The notes beneath the pieces were generated by a model that was not told where the DNA came from, searched no databases, and saw only the letters and a list, made by a program, of their open reading frames with translations. The position numbers were made by a program, and so were the translations under genes. A stretch of DNA of 64,000 nt from Paenibacillus sp. LHD-38. GTDB lineage: Bacteria; Bacillota; Bacilli; Paenibacillales; Paenibacillaceae. Where the stretch lies: NCBI RefSeq assembly GCF_031157315.1, contig NZ_JAVIFU010000009.1, forward strand, positions 1 through 64,000. Direction: 5' to 3'. This document shows, piece after piece, positions 26,990 to 36,900 of this stretch (its first letter is position 1; every line of letters starts with the position of its first letter).

Positions 26990-27101
26990 AGCCTGCTCCG
27001 CCCCAGCGGCATACGAACGAGAAGTAATGCTCGAAGAACCGCTCGCGTTTGACTGAAGCCTCGATTTCGCCTCTGCCGGCATATACTGCCCGTTAACTCA
27101 A

Positions 27102-27131
27102 CGAGGCTGCCGATTTATGCCGGCAGCCTCG
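27102..27131. terminator. Perfect 11-bp GC-rich hairpin
   Basis: CGAGGCTGCCG and its reverse complement around an eight-base loop. A weak T-rich run (TCTTGGTTATTGTT) follows on the plus strand; none on the minus strand. It may back up the terminator at 26946 or end minus-strand transcription from the dehydrogenase gene. The rest of the gap 26990-27266 shows only the small frame at 27167. Confidence 0.45.
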
Positions 27132-27166
27132 TCTTGGTTATTGTTAACCTATAGTTATACGTTAGC

Positions 27167-27235
27167 TTAATGACGCTCTTGGTGAAAATTATCCCAGGAA
27201 AGATAGATGGAAATAATTGCTATCAAGAAAAACAT
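27167..27235 (-). other. Possible tiny membrane peptide or C-terminal gene remnant
   Basis: A 22-codon frame (MFFLIAIISIYLSWDNFH, then four polar residues) starting 31 bases past the dehydrogenase stop codon: one hydrophobic helix and a charged tail. The frame stays open five codons upstream of the ATG. No convincing ribosome site. It could be the end of a lost membrane transporter gene or chance. Confidence 0.15.
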
Positions 27236-27266
27236 GACAGTTAATCCGATCTAGATTAAGACACCA

Positions 27267-28481
27267 TTATTTAACGACTCCATGGGGATCAATAACAAAT
27301 TTCCGGGAAACGCCGCGATCAAAATCTTGATACGCTTTTGGAGCTTCATTTAATGATATAAGTGTGGCATTCACGGCTTTAGCAATTTGTGCACGTCCGC
27401 TCATGATCGCCATCATTAATTCTCTGTTGTATTTCATAACTGGCGTTTGGCCTGTCACAAACGTATGGGACTTAGCCCAACCGAGACCAAAACGAATTTT
27501 CAATGTTCCAATTTTCGAATCCTCATCCACAGCACCCGGATCCCCTGTTACATAAAGTCCCGGAATTCCTAAGCTGCCGCCTGCACGAGTAACTTCCATA
27601 ATAGAGTTCAATACAGTTGCTGGCGCTTCGCCATGCCCCTTCCCATGCCCATGCGCTTCAAATCCAACACAATCTATCGCAGAATCTACTTCTGGAGATC
27701 CCAAAATTTGATCAATTTGTCCGGCCAAATCACCGTTCTCACGAAGATTAATCGTCTCACAACCAAAGCTTTTCGCTTGGGCAAGACGCTCTGCATTTAA
27801 ATCACCGACGATAACAACCGCTGCCCCTAACAATTGAGCGGAGTGCGCTGCGGCAAGGCCTACCGGGCCTGCACCAGCAACATATACCGTTGAACCCGGG
27901 CGAACCCCAGCACTAACCGCACCATGGTAACCTGTTGGGAAAATATCGGAGAGCATCGTTAAATCAAGAATTTTCTCCATTGCTTTCTCTTTATCTGGGA
28001 ACTTCAATAGCTGAAAGTCTGCGTATGGAACCATGACATATTCGGATTGTCCGCCAACCCATCCACCCATATCCACATAACCATAAGCAGAACCAGGACG
28101 ATCTGGATTGACATTTAAACATATATTTGTATTCCGTTCTTTACAACTGCGACAACGTCCGCAAGCAATATTAAAAGGAACAGAGACCAAGTCACCCTTT
28201 TTAATAAACTCGACATCACGCCCCACTTCAATAACTTCACCTGTTATCTCATGACCTAAGATAAGACCGGATGGAGCTGTTGTCCTTCCTCTAACCATGT
28301 GCTGATCGCTTCCGCATATATTTGTTGTAATTACTTTCAGAATAACCCCATGCTCACATTTACGTCCTACATTTAAAGGATTGACACCCGGACCATCCTT
28401 CAACACCAAGTCTGGATAAGCTGTGTCTCGTACCTCAACACTTCCCGGTTTACTATAAACAACTGCCTTATTTCCAGACAT
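27267..28481 (-). CDS. fdhA: Glutathione-independent formaldehyde dehydrogenase (zinc MDR family)
   Basis: 404 residues, slightly longer than ordinary alcohol dehydrogenases, as expected for this group. Catalytic zinc ligands include Cys56 (NICGSDQH) and His77 (LGHEITGEV); the structural zinc site is Cys107, Cys110, Cys113 and Cys121. The NAD-binding motif VYVAGAGPVGLAAAH follows near residue 210, and the CVGFEAHGHGKG loop is typical of formaldehyde dismutase/dehydrogenase proteins with tightly bound NAD. It would oxidise formaldehyde or a related aldehyde to the acid without a thiol cofactor. It lies 83 bases downstream of the NHL gene, likely one transcript. Why it is in a glycan region is not clear; one option is formaldehyde released from O-methyl sugars. 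Confidence 0.85.
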   Translation of the reverse strand: MSGNKAVVYSKPGSVEVRDTAYPDLVLKDGPGVNPLNVGRKCEHGVILKVITTNICGSDQHMVRGRTTAPSGLILGHEITGEVIEVGRDVEFIKKGDLVSVPFNIACGRCRSCKERNTNICLNVNPDRPGSAYGYVDMGGWVGGQSEYVMVPYADFQLLKFPDKEKAMEKILDLTMLSDIFPTGYHGAVSAGVRPGSTVYVAGAGPVGLAAAHSAQLLGAAVVIVGDLNAERLAQAKSFGCETINLRENGDLAGQIDQILGSPEVDSAIDCVGFEAHGHGKGHGEAPATVLNSIMEVTRAGGSLGIPGLYVTGDPGAVDEDSKIGTLKIRFGLGWAKSHTFVTGQTPVMKYNRELMMAIMSGRAQIAKAVNATLISLNEAPKAYQDFDRGVSRKFVIDPHGVVK

Positions 28482-28564
28482 GTTCTCATCTCCATTTACT
28501 AGTTTATTGAAATTAAAGATTACATACTTTATCAGCCTCTATGACTAGATAATAAAGATTGTAA

Positions 28565-29497
28565 TTATGCAAGTGTAAGCTTAGTTATACGTCCATCGAA
28601 AATCCATTCAGCAACATAGACAGAACCTTTGGAATCAACACAAACACCATGCGGTGAGCTGAATTTATTATCCTTGTAGTACGACTTAGGTAAATTCGGC
28701 CAGCCTTCTTGTTTGTAGGCCTGCTGATCTTCGCCTAAATGACAGATCAACCGATCATTTTTGTCAAAAATCGTAATCCGGCTGTTTAAGTCTGGGAAGA
28801 AGAGATCATCCCCGTGATAATAGAAGCTGCAGGGCTGATCCATATCATCGACGATGACTCTTTTAAAATCGCCCTGTAAGGTGAAGACTTGTATCCGATG
28901 ATTGCCACGATCAGCTACATAAACTTCTTCTATACCACTGCGAATATCAATGGAAATACCATGCGGGCAGTTCAATTGTCCTAAGTCCGTACCTTTCCCG
29001 CCCCAAGAACGGATATAATCCCCTGCTGCTGTATATTGATGAATCCAGCTTTGTCCATAACCATCAGATACATAAATATCGCCATTTGCCGAAACAGCTA
29101 CATCTGTAGGGATATATTTAAGCTCCTCGTTGTATAGATCAGGACGATCAGGTGTTCCCAATGTCAATAAGTGCTTTCCGCTCAAATCCATTTTTACAAC
29201 ATTACCGCGAGATGTGTCTGTGATAAAAAGGTATTCACTATTTTGCTCCTTATGAAGATAAAATCCGTGTGCACCACCCTCGAACTCTTCGCCCCAAGCC
29301 GCTTGAAATTCCCCAGTCTGATCAAATTTGAAAATGGAGGGCTTTCCTGTATGAAAGACATAGACGTTATCCTGTTGATCTACGACGATTCCATGTGTAT
29401 AGCCAAACTCCAAGTGAGCAGGAAGCTTTGCCCAGCCTTGAACAAGATCATAGCTGCGTGCCGTATTTCCTAATTGCTGTATTTTGTTTGTGATCAT
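28565..29497 (-). CDS. NHL-repeat six-bladed beta-propeller protein
   Basis: 310 residues without a signal peptide. Repeated NHL units (GYTHGIVVDQQDNVYVFH; YIPTDVAVSANGDIYVSDG; CPHGISIDIRSGIEEVYVAD; SPHGVCVDSKGSVYVAE) give a full propeller related to peptidyl-alpha-hydroxyglycine lyases and SMP-30-like lactonases. The His of the HGI and HGV turns and the Asp of YVSDG/YVAD recur as in metal-binding members. A cytoplasmic lyase or lactonase is possible; no substrate can be named. AGAGGATT precedes the ATG. It is the first gene of a likely operon with the formaldehyde dehydrogenase, with a cre-like site about 44 bases upstream. Confidence 0.75.
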   Translation of the reverse strand: MITNKIQQLGNTARSYDLVQGWAKLPAHLEFGYTHGIVVDQQDNVYVFHTGKPSIFKFDQTGEFQAAWGEEFEGGAHGFYLHKEQNSEYLFITDTSRGNVVKMDLSGKHLLTLGTPDRPDLYNEELKYIPTDVAVSANGDIYVSDGYGQSWIHQYTAAGDYIRSWGGKGTDLGQLNCPHGISIDIRSGIEEVYVADRGNHRIQVFTLQGDFKRVIVDDMDQPCSFYYHGDDLFFPDLNSRITIFDKNDRLICHLGEDQQAYKQEGWPNLPKSYYKDNKFSSPHGVCVDSKGSVYVAEWIFDGRITKLTLA

Positions 29498-29540
29498 ATT
29501 TAAATCCTCTTTTCCTTAATTAAGTGATTAATTTTTTGTT

Positions 29541-29554
29541 TGCAAACGCTATCG
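29541..29554. promoter_or_regulatory. cre-like (CcpA) site upstream of the NHL/dehydrogenase genes
   Basis: TGCAAACGCTATCG matches the catabolite-repression consensus TGWAANCGNTNWCA except at position 3 and the last base. Its place before the start suggests repression by CcpA on preferred sugars. Nothing else is seen in the 29498-29740 gap. Confidence 0.4.
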
Positions 29555-29740
29555 ATAATTGAAACATCATCCGATGTTAGATCAGCTACTGCCGTCACGA
29601 ATCAATAAATGATAGTGTTGTCTGATATGATAAACTCCCAAACTATATTAGTCTTTGAACTAACGAGACTTAATTTTGCACTATATGGACATTATGATGA
29701 AAAAACGGAGATTTTGATAATTGGCATCATCATTAAAAGA

Positions 29741-29770
29741 ACAAGGGAAGGCTTTTCTGCCTCCCCCTGT
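29741..29770 (-). terminator. Terminator downstream of the SLH module behind the GH98 gene
   Basis: Stem ACAGGGGGAGGC/GCCTTCCCTTGT around AGAAAA on the minus strand, followed by TCTTTT. It is the first terminator after the GH98 gene ending at 30348, so the transcript should include the SLH module at 29832-30347. Confidence 0.75.
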
Positions 29771-29831
29771 CCTTAGTTAACCCTGTATCAATCTAGCAAC
29801 CACTGCAATATCCAAACGCTTTGGCCCTTAA

Positions 29832-30347
29832 TTAATCCTTTTTCGTTTCACTATTGATTCGCCTTTTCTTTATGTTCCAACTCCCTAAGATCATCATCAC
29901 CGCTTCCGCTCTCGTGGCATTCTCATACGGTGCAAAGAGGTTCTTCCCTCGACCCTTAATGAGATTCGCTTCATACGCTGCGGCTACAGAGGGCCTTGCC
30001 CAATCAGCTACTTTGTCCGCATCGGCAAAAGATAACTTCGCTTTCGGATCTGCCTTGAGCCCCAGTGCACGAACGATCATGACCGTCATTTCAGAGCGAG
30101 TAATATTCCGTGTCGGACGGAAGGTGTTATTGTCATAGCCCTTCAAAATTCCTGCTTCTATCGTTCGTGAGATGGAAGGTCTAGCCCAAGCCGGAATCTT
30201 ATTCAAATCTGTGAAAGGCAGCTCTCTTTCTTCGCCTTCTAGATTTAATGCACGGCTCAACATGACAGCGAATTCACTTCGTGTTGTTTGCGCATTCGGC
30301 CGGAATGTGCCATCAGTATAGCCTGCGATGAATCCTAGCTTAACCGC
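29832..30347 (-). pseudogene. Three-repeat SLH module in frame behind the GH98 stop codon, no start codon
   Basis: Directly after the TAA at 30348-30350 the same frame continues for 171 codons: AVKLGFIAGYTDGTFRPNAQ, then LKGYDNNTFRPTRNITRSE, then LIKGRGKNLFAPYENATRAE. These are SLH repeats 1, 2 and 3; only the first helix of repeat 1 is missing. No ATG, GTG or TTG occurs until ATG 30263, which lies inside repeat 1 and has no ribosome site. So the module can only be made by reading through the stop, or it is a fossil anchor left after the dockerin end replaced the junction. The coding quality (no frameshift, no further stop, terminator behind it) suggests recent origin or continued use. Confidence 0.75.
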
Positions 30348-33300
30348 TTAAGGAGCAGCTACAATCTTGGAACCTACTGTGGCAAGATCCAGAATATCAA
30401 TCTTGCCATCTTTAACGATGTCGAACTTAGCGTATTTCGCCCAATCTGGATCAGACGATGTCTTTCCGTATGCTGCTGCGACAAGACCCAAGTCACCAAT
30501 CGAAATTTTGCCGTCTCCATTTACATCTCCAGGATTTGAAACCTTAATGACGATATTCATTGCAGCATCAGCGACTTCTGTCTCTATGCCGCTTCCATTC
30601 GCGGCGACTCCATCGATAGTCTGAACCTTCGTTCCATCTTCATCCGTAGCTGATTTCGCTTTGAACTGAAGCTGTAGTACATCACCGTCTGCAGTAATGC
30701 TGTGTTCGCTACCCAAGCCTACGGCAATAATACGAAGCTTACCAGGAGTTTCAATGGTATCTACGATTTTGAATTCCGGTCTAATCGACTCATAGGAAAC
30801 GAGCTCAAGCTTGCTTGCGTCATAAGTAAACGTAACATCTTTGGCAGAGATCTGGTCTTTCACATGCTGTAAACCATAAACAACGGTTAGATCCTGACCG
30901 AGTTGAACTTCCTCGCCGCCCTGCAGTACACCTGACAATTTTCCAGTTTGACCAGGTTCTGCGGATTCAGTCACAATGTTAAAGCTCATGTATCCGTTAC
31001 TAGAAATCGTTATCGTTGCAACTCCAGTCTCTTGATCAAAGGCAACCTCTGGCTGTTCATATTGCTCAGCTAGACCCGTTAGCGCTTCAATCTTTGGAAC
31101 TGCTGTTAGATTGTCGAATGTCAGCGTTGTTGTTCTCATCACATTATCCCGAGTATTGGTCATGTACTCTGACTTGATCCAATCCTGGAATAGGTTGTTC
31201 ACATCTGTATTCCAGCGCTGTGTAGATGCTGTGTAGCCTTCCCAGATGTTGTCTTTATCTACCCGATAGTTGTTCAGCTTAACGTTAACCGAACCTTTAT
31301 TATCATTCAGAATGACATAGGTATGTGGCTCAAGCAGGGCGTCAACCGTTGTGTCAGCTTCTAAAAGCTTAAATTTAGCCGTTTGATTCACATTTTTATT
31401 CTCTAGATGGTTGTACAAATACCATATGTCATCGATGGCCTGTGCGAAAGCTGTTCCCGTATAATTTGCTAGATATACACTATTAAAGAAATTCACCTTC
31501 TGCTGCTGTGATGAAATCTCTGGTGAGGTTCTTGTTAATATTGCAGCTTCAGGAAATGCTGATGTTACAGAAGCTCTGGACATTAATGCAGGAACAACGG
31601 GAATAATTCCATATCTTCCAGTTGAGTATGTCGTAGTCTCCGCATCTTCAACATTCAATCCGCTATAGAATTTATTACCGCCTAGGTTGCTAATATTATC
31701 GTGCACCACAATCTTGGTTTTTGCCTGTATCTCTTCCTTCGTTGGTGCCGGGTGCTCAATTGCATAACGCATAAAGTCTATAATTGCATGATCGAATGCC
31801 GGCGTAGTCTTATCTTCAATACCCGTCGTATAGGCCGGATGCTCAAAGTTGTATACATTCCCGCCATTCAGGTAGATGTTCATCATTTGAATCGATAATA
31901 ACGCTTCCGGGAACGTAGCTACACTACGGTCTTCTTCCCCGCCATTCGCAAGACCCGGTAATCTCGATTCCTCAAATAACTTCCAATCCTTACGTTCCCA
32001 CCATGTCCACGTATCAATGAGACCGCCCCATTGAGCGACATGATCTGTTAACCATAATCCAGCCATATAACTAATCGTTTCAGCGCTAGTCCCACCGCTT
32101 TGTGGGGTGTTCTTGAAGGTAAAGATAAAGCTATCCCCGTGATCTTCCATTGCTTTCCTAAATTTAGCGTTGCTGATTGATTTTTCAATGGTATTGCCTT
32201 GATTTTGTTCACTCCATACGAAGTAACCACCATTATCAGCGGATACTTTAATGTAATCTGCTGCCAAGCTTGCAAGACTATCATCATAAATCCAGTAGTT
32301 TTCAGATGACATTAAACCTACTAAGCTTGAATATTGATCGTACATCGATTGTGCCCATGCCGGTGTTAGACTGCTTACCCCTGTATAGTATGGCTTGTTT
32401 CCAGCCGTCATGGTCAACAAAAGAACCGGTATGTTATTCTCTTCCGCAATCTCCATCTGCTGTGTGTAGAAGGCTTTCATCTCGGCTTCATTTCCCATGC
32501 CGATGCTTCCTGCATGAATTTCCATAACCGCGTATGGCTTTACATCATCCGGAATCGAATCCCATCTGCCCAGAAGTGTATCTTCCCATTGGAAAGTGCT
32601 TTCAACAGGATCATATTCCTTTCCGTATACAGGAATGATTAATAGAGGATGATCGTTATCAACTTCCATTCGCTTACCACCGCTCAGAGGCTCGCTAACT
32701 ATAACTGTCGCTGTTGTAGTAAAACTGCCGTAAGAAGCTGTAATGATCGCAGTTCCGCTTGCAACGGCAGTTATCATACCCGTGTGTTCACCTACTGATG
32801 CAACACGAACATCACTAGAACTATACGTTACATCTCCACCATAAACATGCTGTGAACCACTCATAGCCGACGCAGACAATTGCTTGGTCTCACCAATCTT
32901 GACTCTACTCTTCCCTGGTGTAACAACAAGCGAATCTGCTTCAATTGGGGTTGTATCTGCTGTGAATGCTAAAGAATCCACTTCAATACCATTTCCACTC
33001 GTGCCTGAGCCACCTGCATTCTCAATCTTGACGGTATGTTCACCAAGTGGAAGACCGATAAGCGTATACAGATCTTGTTGAAATTTGGTTGTACCGCTCA
33101 CATTTTGAATACCAACTAGTTGATCATCTAAATAGATCTTTGCCGAACCGAAATTTGGAGCTTTCTTACCGATCCACTGAATACCAGTTCCTGTAAATGT
33201 AAAAGCAGCGCTCGCCCCAACCTGAGTTGTCTGTTTCGCTGCCCCCCCTCTACTTGCGCTCTTGTTTACCGTGCTCCATTGTCCTTGATAGGTAATAAGA

Positions 33301-33833
33301 TTCGAGGTGTCCTCGACCTCAATCCACCCTGCTTGTAATGGAGCATCAACTGCACCAACCGCTTCAAGATAATCGACATCCATCACCGTTCCAGCTACAC
33401 TCACAAACTTAATGGAGTTTACCCCTGCGTTCAACTCTACCTTATAGGTTTCCGTGCCTGGTGTATCCCAATTCCCCTTGCCTTTAGCGCTTTTCGCTGC
33501 CGCATCCCCATTAACCTGCAGCGAGAATGTGGTGTTCGATGGAGCAAAATATCCAATGTTCAAATCATAGCTTCCTGCAGCTGGCACATAAATCTCATTG
33601 AAATCCACATACCTGCCAACCACATGATCGAAATTCCCCAGCGTTATCCCGCCCGATGCATTTCGGTTCATCTGGATTTCTGCATTATTATCCGACTCTT
33701 CTGCTTCGAACCGTATAAGTCGACTCTCAGATTCGGCGCCAACTGTTCCTATACCCGAAACACTACCGCATACAACGACAAATATAGCGAGCAATGTACA
33801 TGAAAAACGATTAAATAATGACCTTCTCCTCAT
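30348..33833 (-). CDS. Secreted GH98 endo-beta-galactosidase-like protein with cohesin and dockerin
   Basis: 1161 residues from ATG 33833 (GGAGG eight bases upstream). Signal peptide to about residue 34. Domains: two carbohydrate-binding sandwiches (about 40-160 and 168-290), Ig-like BIG2 domain (298-380), GH98 catalytic module (about 388-720; LLGRWDSIPDDVKPYAVMEI), GH98 C-terminal domain (about 730-950), cohesin-like domain (965-1098), type I dockerin (1102-1161; DVNGDGKISIGDL and DIVKDGKIDILDL). Likely catalytic acids are Glu511 (SSENYW), Asp607 (LIDTW) and Glu664 (FEHP), all kept in the paralogue. Characterised GH98 enzymes release blood-group A/B oligosaccharides, though some cut xylan. 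It follows the paralogue by 110 bases and is followed in frame by an SLH module. Confidence 0.85.
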   Translation of the reverse strand: MRRRSLFNRFSCTLLAIFVVVCGSVSGIGTVGAESESRLIRFEAEESDNNAEIQMNRNASGGITLGNFDHVVGRYVDFNEIYVPAAGSYDLNIGYFAPSNTTFSLQVNGDAAAKSAKGKGNWDTPGTETYKVELNAGVNSIKFVSVAGTVMDVDYLEAVGAVDAPLQAGWIEVEDTSNLITYQGQWSTVNKSASRGGAAKQTTQVGASAAFTFTGTGIQWIGKKAPNFGSAKIYLDDQLVGIQNVSGTTKFQQDLYTLIGLPLGEHTVKIENAGGSGTSGNGIEVDSLAFTADTTPIEADSLVVTPGKSRVKIGETKQLSASAMSGSQHVYGGDVTYSSSDVRVASVGEHTGMITAVASGTAIITASYGSFTTTATVIVSEPLSGGKRMEVDNDHPLLIIPVYGKEYDPVESTFQWEDTLLGRWDSIPDDVKPYAVMEIHAGSIGMGNEAEMKAFYTQQMEIAEENNIPVLLLTMTAGNKPYYTGVSSLTPAWAQSMYDQYSSLVGLMSSENYWIYDDSLASLAADYIKVSADNGGYFVWSEQNQGNTIEKSISNAKFRKAMEDHGDSFIFTFKNTPQSGGTSAETISYMAGLWLTDHVAQWGGLIDTWTWWERKDWKLFEESRLPGLANGGEEDRSVATFPEALLSIQMMNIYLNGGNVYNFEHPAYTTGIEDKTTPAFDHAIIDFMRYAIEHPAPTKEEIQAKTKIVVHDNISNLGGNKFYSGLNVEDAETTTYSTGRYGIIPVVPALMSRASVTSAFPEAAILTRTSPEISSQQQKVNFFNSVYLANYTGTAFAQAIDDIWYLYNHLENKNVNQTAKFKLLEADTTVDALLEPHTYVILNDNKGSVNVKLNNYRVDKDNIWEGYTASTQRWNTDVNNLFQDWIKSEYMTNTRDNVMRTTTLTFDNLTAVPKIEALTGLAEQYEQPEVAFDQETGVATITISSNGYMSFNIVTESAEPGQTGKLSGVLQGGEEVQLGQDLTVVYGLQHVKDQISAKDVTFTYDASKLELVSYESIRPEFKIVDTIETPGKLRIIAVGLGSEHSITADGDVLQLQFKAKSATDEDGTKVQTIDGVAANGSGIETEVADAAMNIVIKVSNPGDVNGDGKISIGDLGLVAAAYGKTSSDPDWAKYAKFDIVKDGKIDILDLATVGSKIVAAP

Positions 33834-33943
33834 CTGCAAATCCTCCATTATAATAGAGCGGCACCTCATCAACATGACAGTGATCAAAAACCCTATCACT
33901 TTACAATGGTAAGAGGTGCCCCCTATGTTTCTAATAGCTTACA

Positions 33944-36900
33944 TTAATTAGCGACCAATATCTTAGATGCTACTGCTGACAGATCCTGAATGTCGATTTT
34001 GCCATCCTTCACGATATCGAGCATCGCATACTTCGCCCAATCCGGATCAGACGATGCCTTTCCGTATGCAGCAGCGATCATTGCCAAGTCGCCTATGGAA
34101 ATTTTGCCATCGCCATTTACATCTGGATTCGGAGGCGTATTCTTAATGACGATATCCAGAGTGGTATTCGCTATGGTTGTTTCTACCCCATCAGCATTCG
34201 ATACAACCCCATTTTTCGCTTGAACCGAAGTTCCGTTTGTCTCTGTAACCGATTTAGCCTTGAAGTTGAGTTGCAGGACATCACTATCTTTGGAAATACT
34301 GCCCTCACTTCCCAAGCCGGCTGCAATGATGCGCAGCTTCCCAGGCGATTGGGCGGCCTCCACAATCTTAAAGTTCTCATAGAGAGAACGATAGGACACC
34401 AATTCCAGAAGAGCTGGATCATACTCAAACGTTACATCTTTAGCATTGATACCATCTGTAATATTTTTCAGTCCATAATTAAGACTAAATTCTTTACCAG
34501 CCTGTACCTCATCAGCGCCGTTGAATGCGCCTGCCAGAGTCCCTGGTACGGAATCGTCCGTCTTCACAACGAAGTCCACCCAGCCATTAGCGCGGATCTG
34601 AATCGTGAAGCTACCTGTTTCAGCATCCCATGAGGTAACCGGCTCTTCATATTGATGAGTACCGTCGTTATTCGTCAAACCTTGCTTGATCTCCAAAGTC
34701 GGCTCTTCAGTAAATCCTTTCAACGTAATCGTCGCCGCTCTGTATCTGTCATCATTTCTCACAGCATCTGGAATGTAATGATCTAACACATAATCATAGA
34801 ACTGACGATCATTATCCGAATCCCAGTGCCAAGTTGACCCATCTCCCGGTCTACCATTACCAGGAATGTAACCATCCCAGACATCATTCTTATCCACCAG
34901 ATAATTGTTGAAATTGAAAGATAATTCACCTTGCTTTTGGTCGTCAATCATGACATACGTGTACGGTGCAAATTCCACATTCGCCGTTACACTGTTGTTG
35001 CTCAGACTTACATTTGCGAATTGTGTAGCATCAAGCTCTGCGTCCACTCTGCTGTCAATATTCCAGTTATGGTTATAAAGGAACCACGTGTTATTCAATT
35101 CGTGCGCATAGGCGGTTCCTTCATAGGTCTCAGGGTAAAGCTCATTAAAGAAGGCCTTGATACCCGCTTGATTCTTGAGAATATTTACAACTTGCTCCTT
35201 ATCATAAACGTACTGGAACTTGGCTTTCACATCTTCGCCCGTACGCTTTGGTAATGATGGAATGGTGCCGTATCTGCCTGTGAAGTACGTCATCATCGTC
35301 GTATTGTTGTATCCATTATTGTTCTTATCGCCATACAGTGGGTTCAGGAGATTGCCTGTAGCCGTCCGTGAAAGGCTATAGAGCGTTCCCTTTTCCGCGG
35401 AGTAAGCAAACTTCGTCTTCGCGATCACTTCATCCTTCGTTGGAATATCGTAATCCACCATATATTCCATCGCTTTCGCAATTGCCTCTGTAAATACTGG
35501 CGTAAATTGATTGTTCGCCCCATTGTTCGTTGCAATGGATGTCATGTGATCCGGATGCTCGTAAGAAAATACCGTTGCTCCTACTCTGGCCTGCTGGATC
35601 ATCCGCATTGGCGCGAATAGTTCTGGGAATGTGAATGGTCCTCTACACTCTTCTGCGCCGCCCATCACACCAAAGGTTTCATGGCCGTGCAGTGGTCCGA
35701 AGCCTTCAATGAACCACATCCAAGAATCGATCAGGGAGCCCCAATTGCCAGCAATATCTGCCATCCATGCGCCTTGAACAACGCTCTCATGGGAATTGTA
35801 ACTTACATTACTCCATGCGCTTGTTGTTTTGGCGAGCAGGATAAAATTCTGTTTAAACTCTTTCAGTGTATTAAACAAGCCTGCATGATCCAGAACACTT
35901 TCGACATAATCACTGTTGTCGTTCATATCCGAATAAACCACATATCCACCTTGTTCAGCTGCAAGTAAAACTTGTTGTTTCATATATTCGGAACGCGCCG
36001 TTCTTTGCCATCCTGCTGTTGCGTTGTGATTCTCAGAGAAGAGAACACCTCGCATGTTAGGATATTGCTCATACATTTCTCTAGTCCACTCGATTGAAGG
36101 AGGCGTATATTCTCCATCGTCGGATGTGCCAGAATTGGATACCATGATAAAGAATGGAATATCATCGCTCGTATCATTCGGTGTATTGTTCAAGGTTTCA
36201 GCAAATCGGTCCTCGTACCAAGCCAAGGTGCTTGCGGTTCCTTTCACGCTGCCGGAGGCATGAATGATGATGACTTGATTATCAACCAGATCCTGCCGAA
36301 TTCGGTTTCCGTTGATATCTCCATTTTCGATGCTATCCCAGAATCCCTGAATACTCTTTCCGCCTTGCAGTGGTCCAGGCAGATTAGAGTTAACCTGACG
36401 ATACAGGTGATGCAGGAATAATGGATTCTCATTGTTAACGGTCATACGAAGCGGAACACCGGCAGGATATTCTTTCACTTTCACCTTAATGGTGCGAGTG
36501 AGATCTGTACCCGTTAACGCAGCTGTAATAACAGCCTCTCCTGTTGTTAATGCTTTCACTAATCCCGTGCTCGAAACACTGGCTACGCTGCTGTTGGAAC
36601 TTGACCAAGCAATGGATTTATTGTTGGCATTATATGGCTGAACGTTTGCGATGACTTGAATAGACTCATCTTTGTACATTTCTGCCGTAGCAGGAGTTAG
36701 TGTGAAATCGTTGATACCAATTACTGCTGTATCGCTGTACTTTACAACAAGCTTATCGATGTCGATCACATTGGCTGATGAACTTGGATTTTTAGTTCCC
36801 GTTGGTACGATACTGATCGTATGAACGCCTGGCTCCAGATTGGTATTCTCATAATGTGTATATCCAAATTTGGCATCGGCCCCGCGTCCATAGGTATCCA

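Noticed and set aside
29832..30263. 143-codon SLH frame as a normal gene starting at ATG 30263
   Set aside because: The ATG is inside SLH repeat 1 with no ribosome site, and the SLH sequence continues upstream in frame to the GH98 stop codon.
33860..33920. Inverted repeat GGCACCTC/GAGGTGCC between the two GH98 genes
   Set aside because: The loop is 45 bases and no T-run follows, so it is not a convincing terminator or operator.
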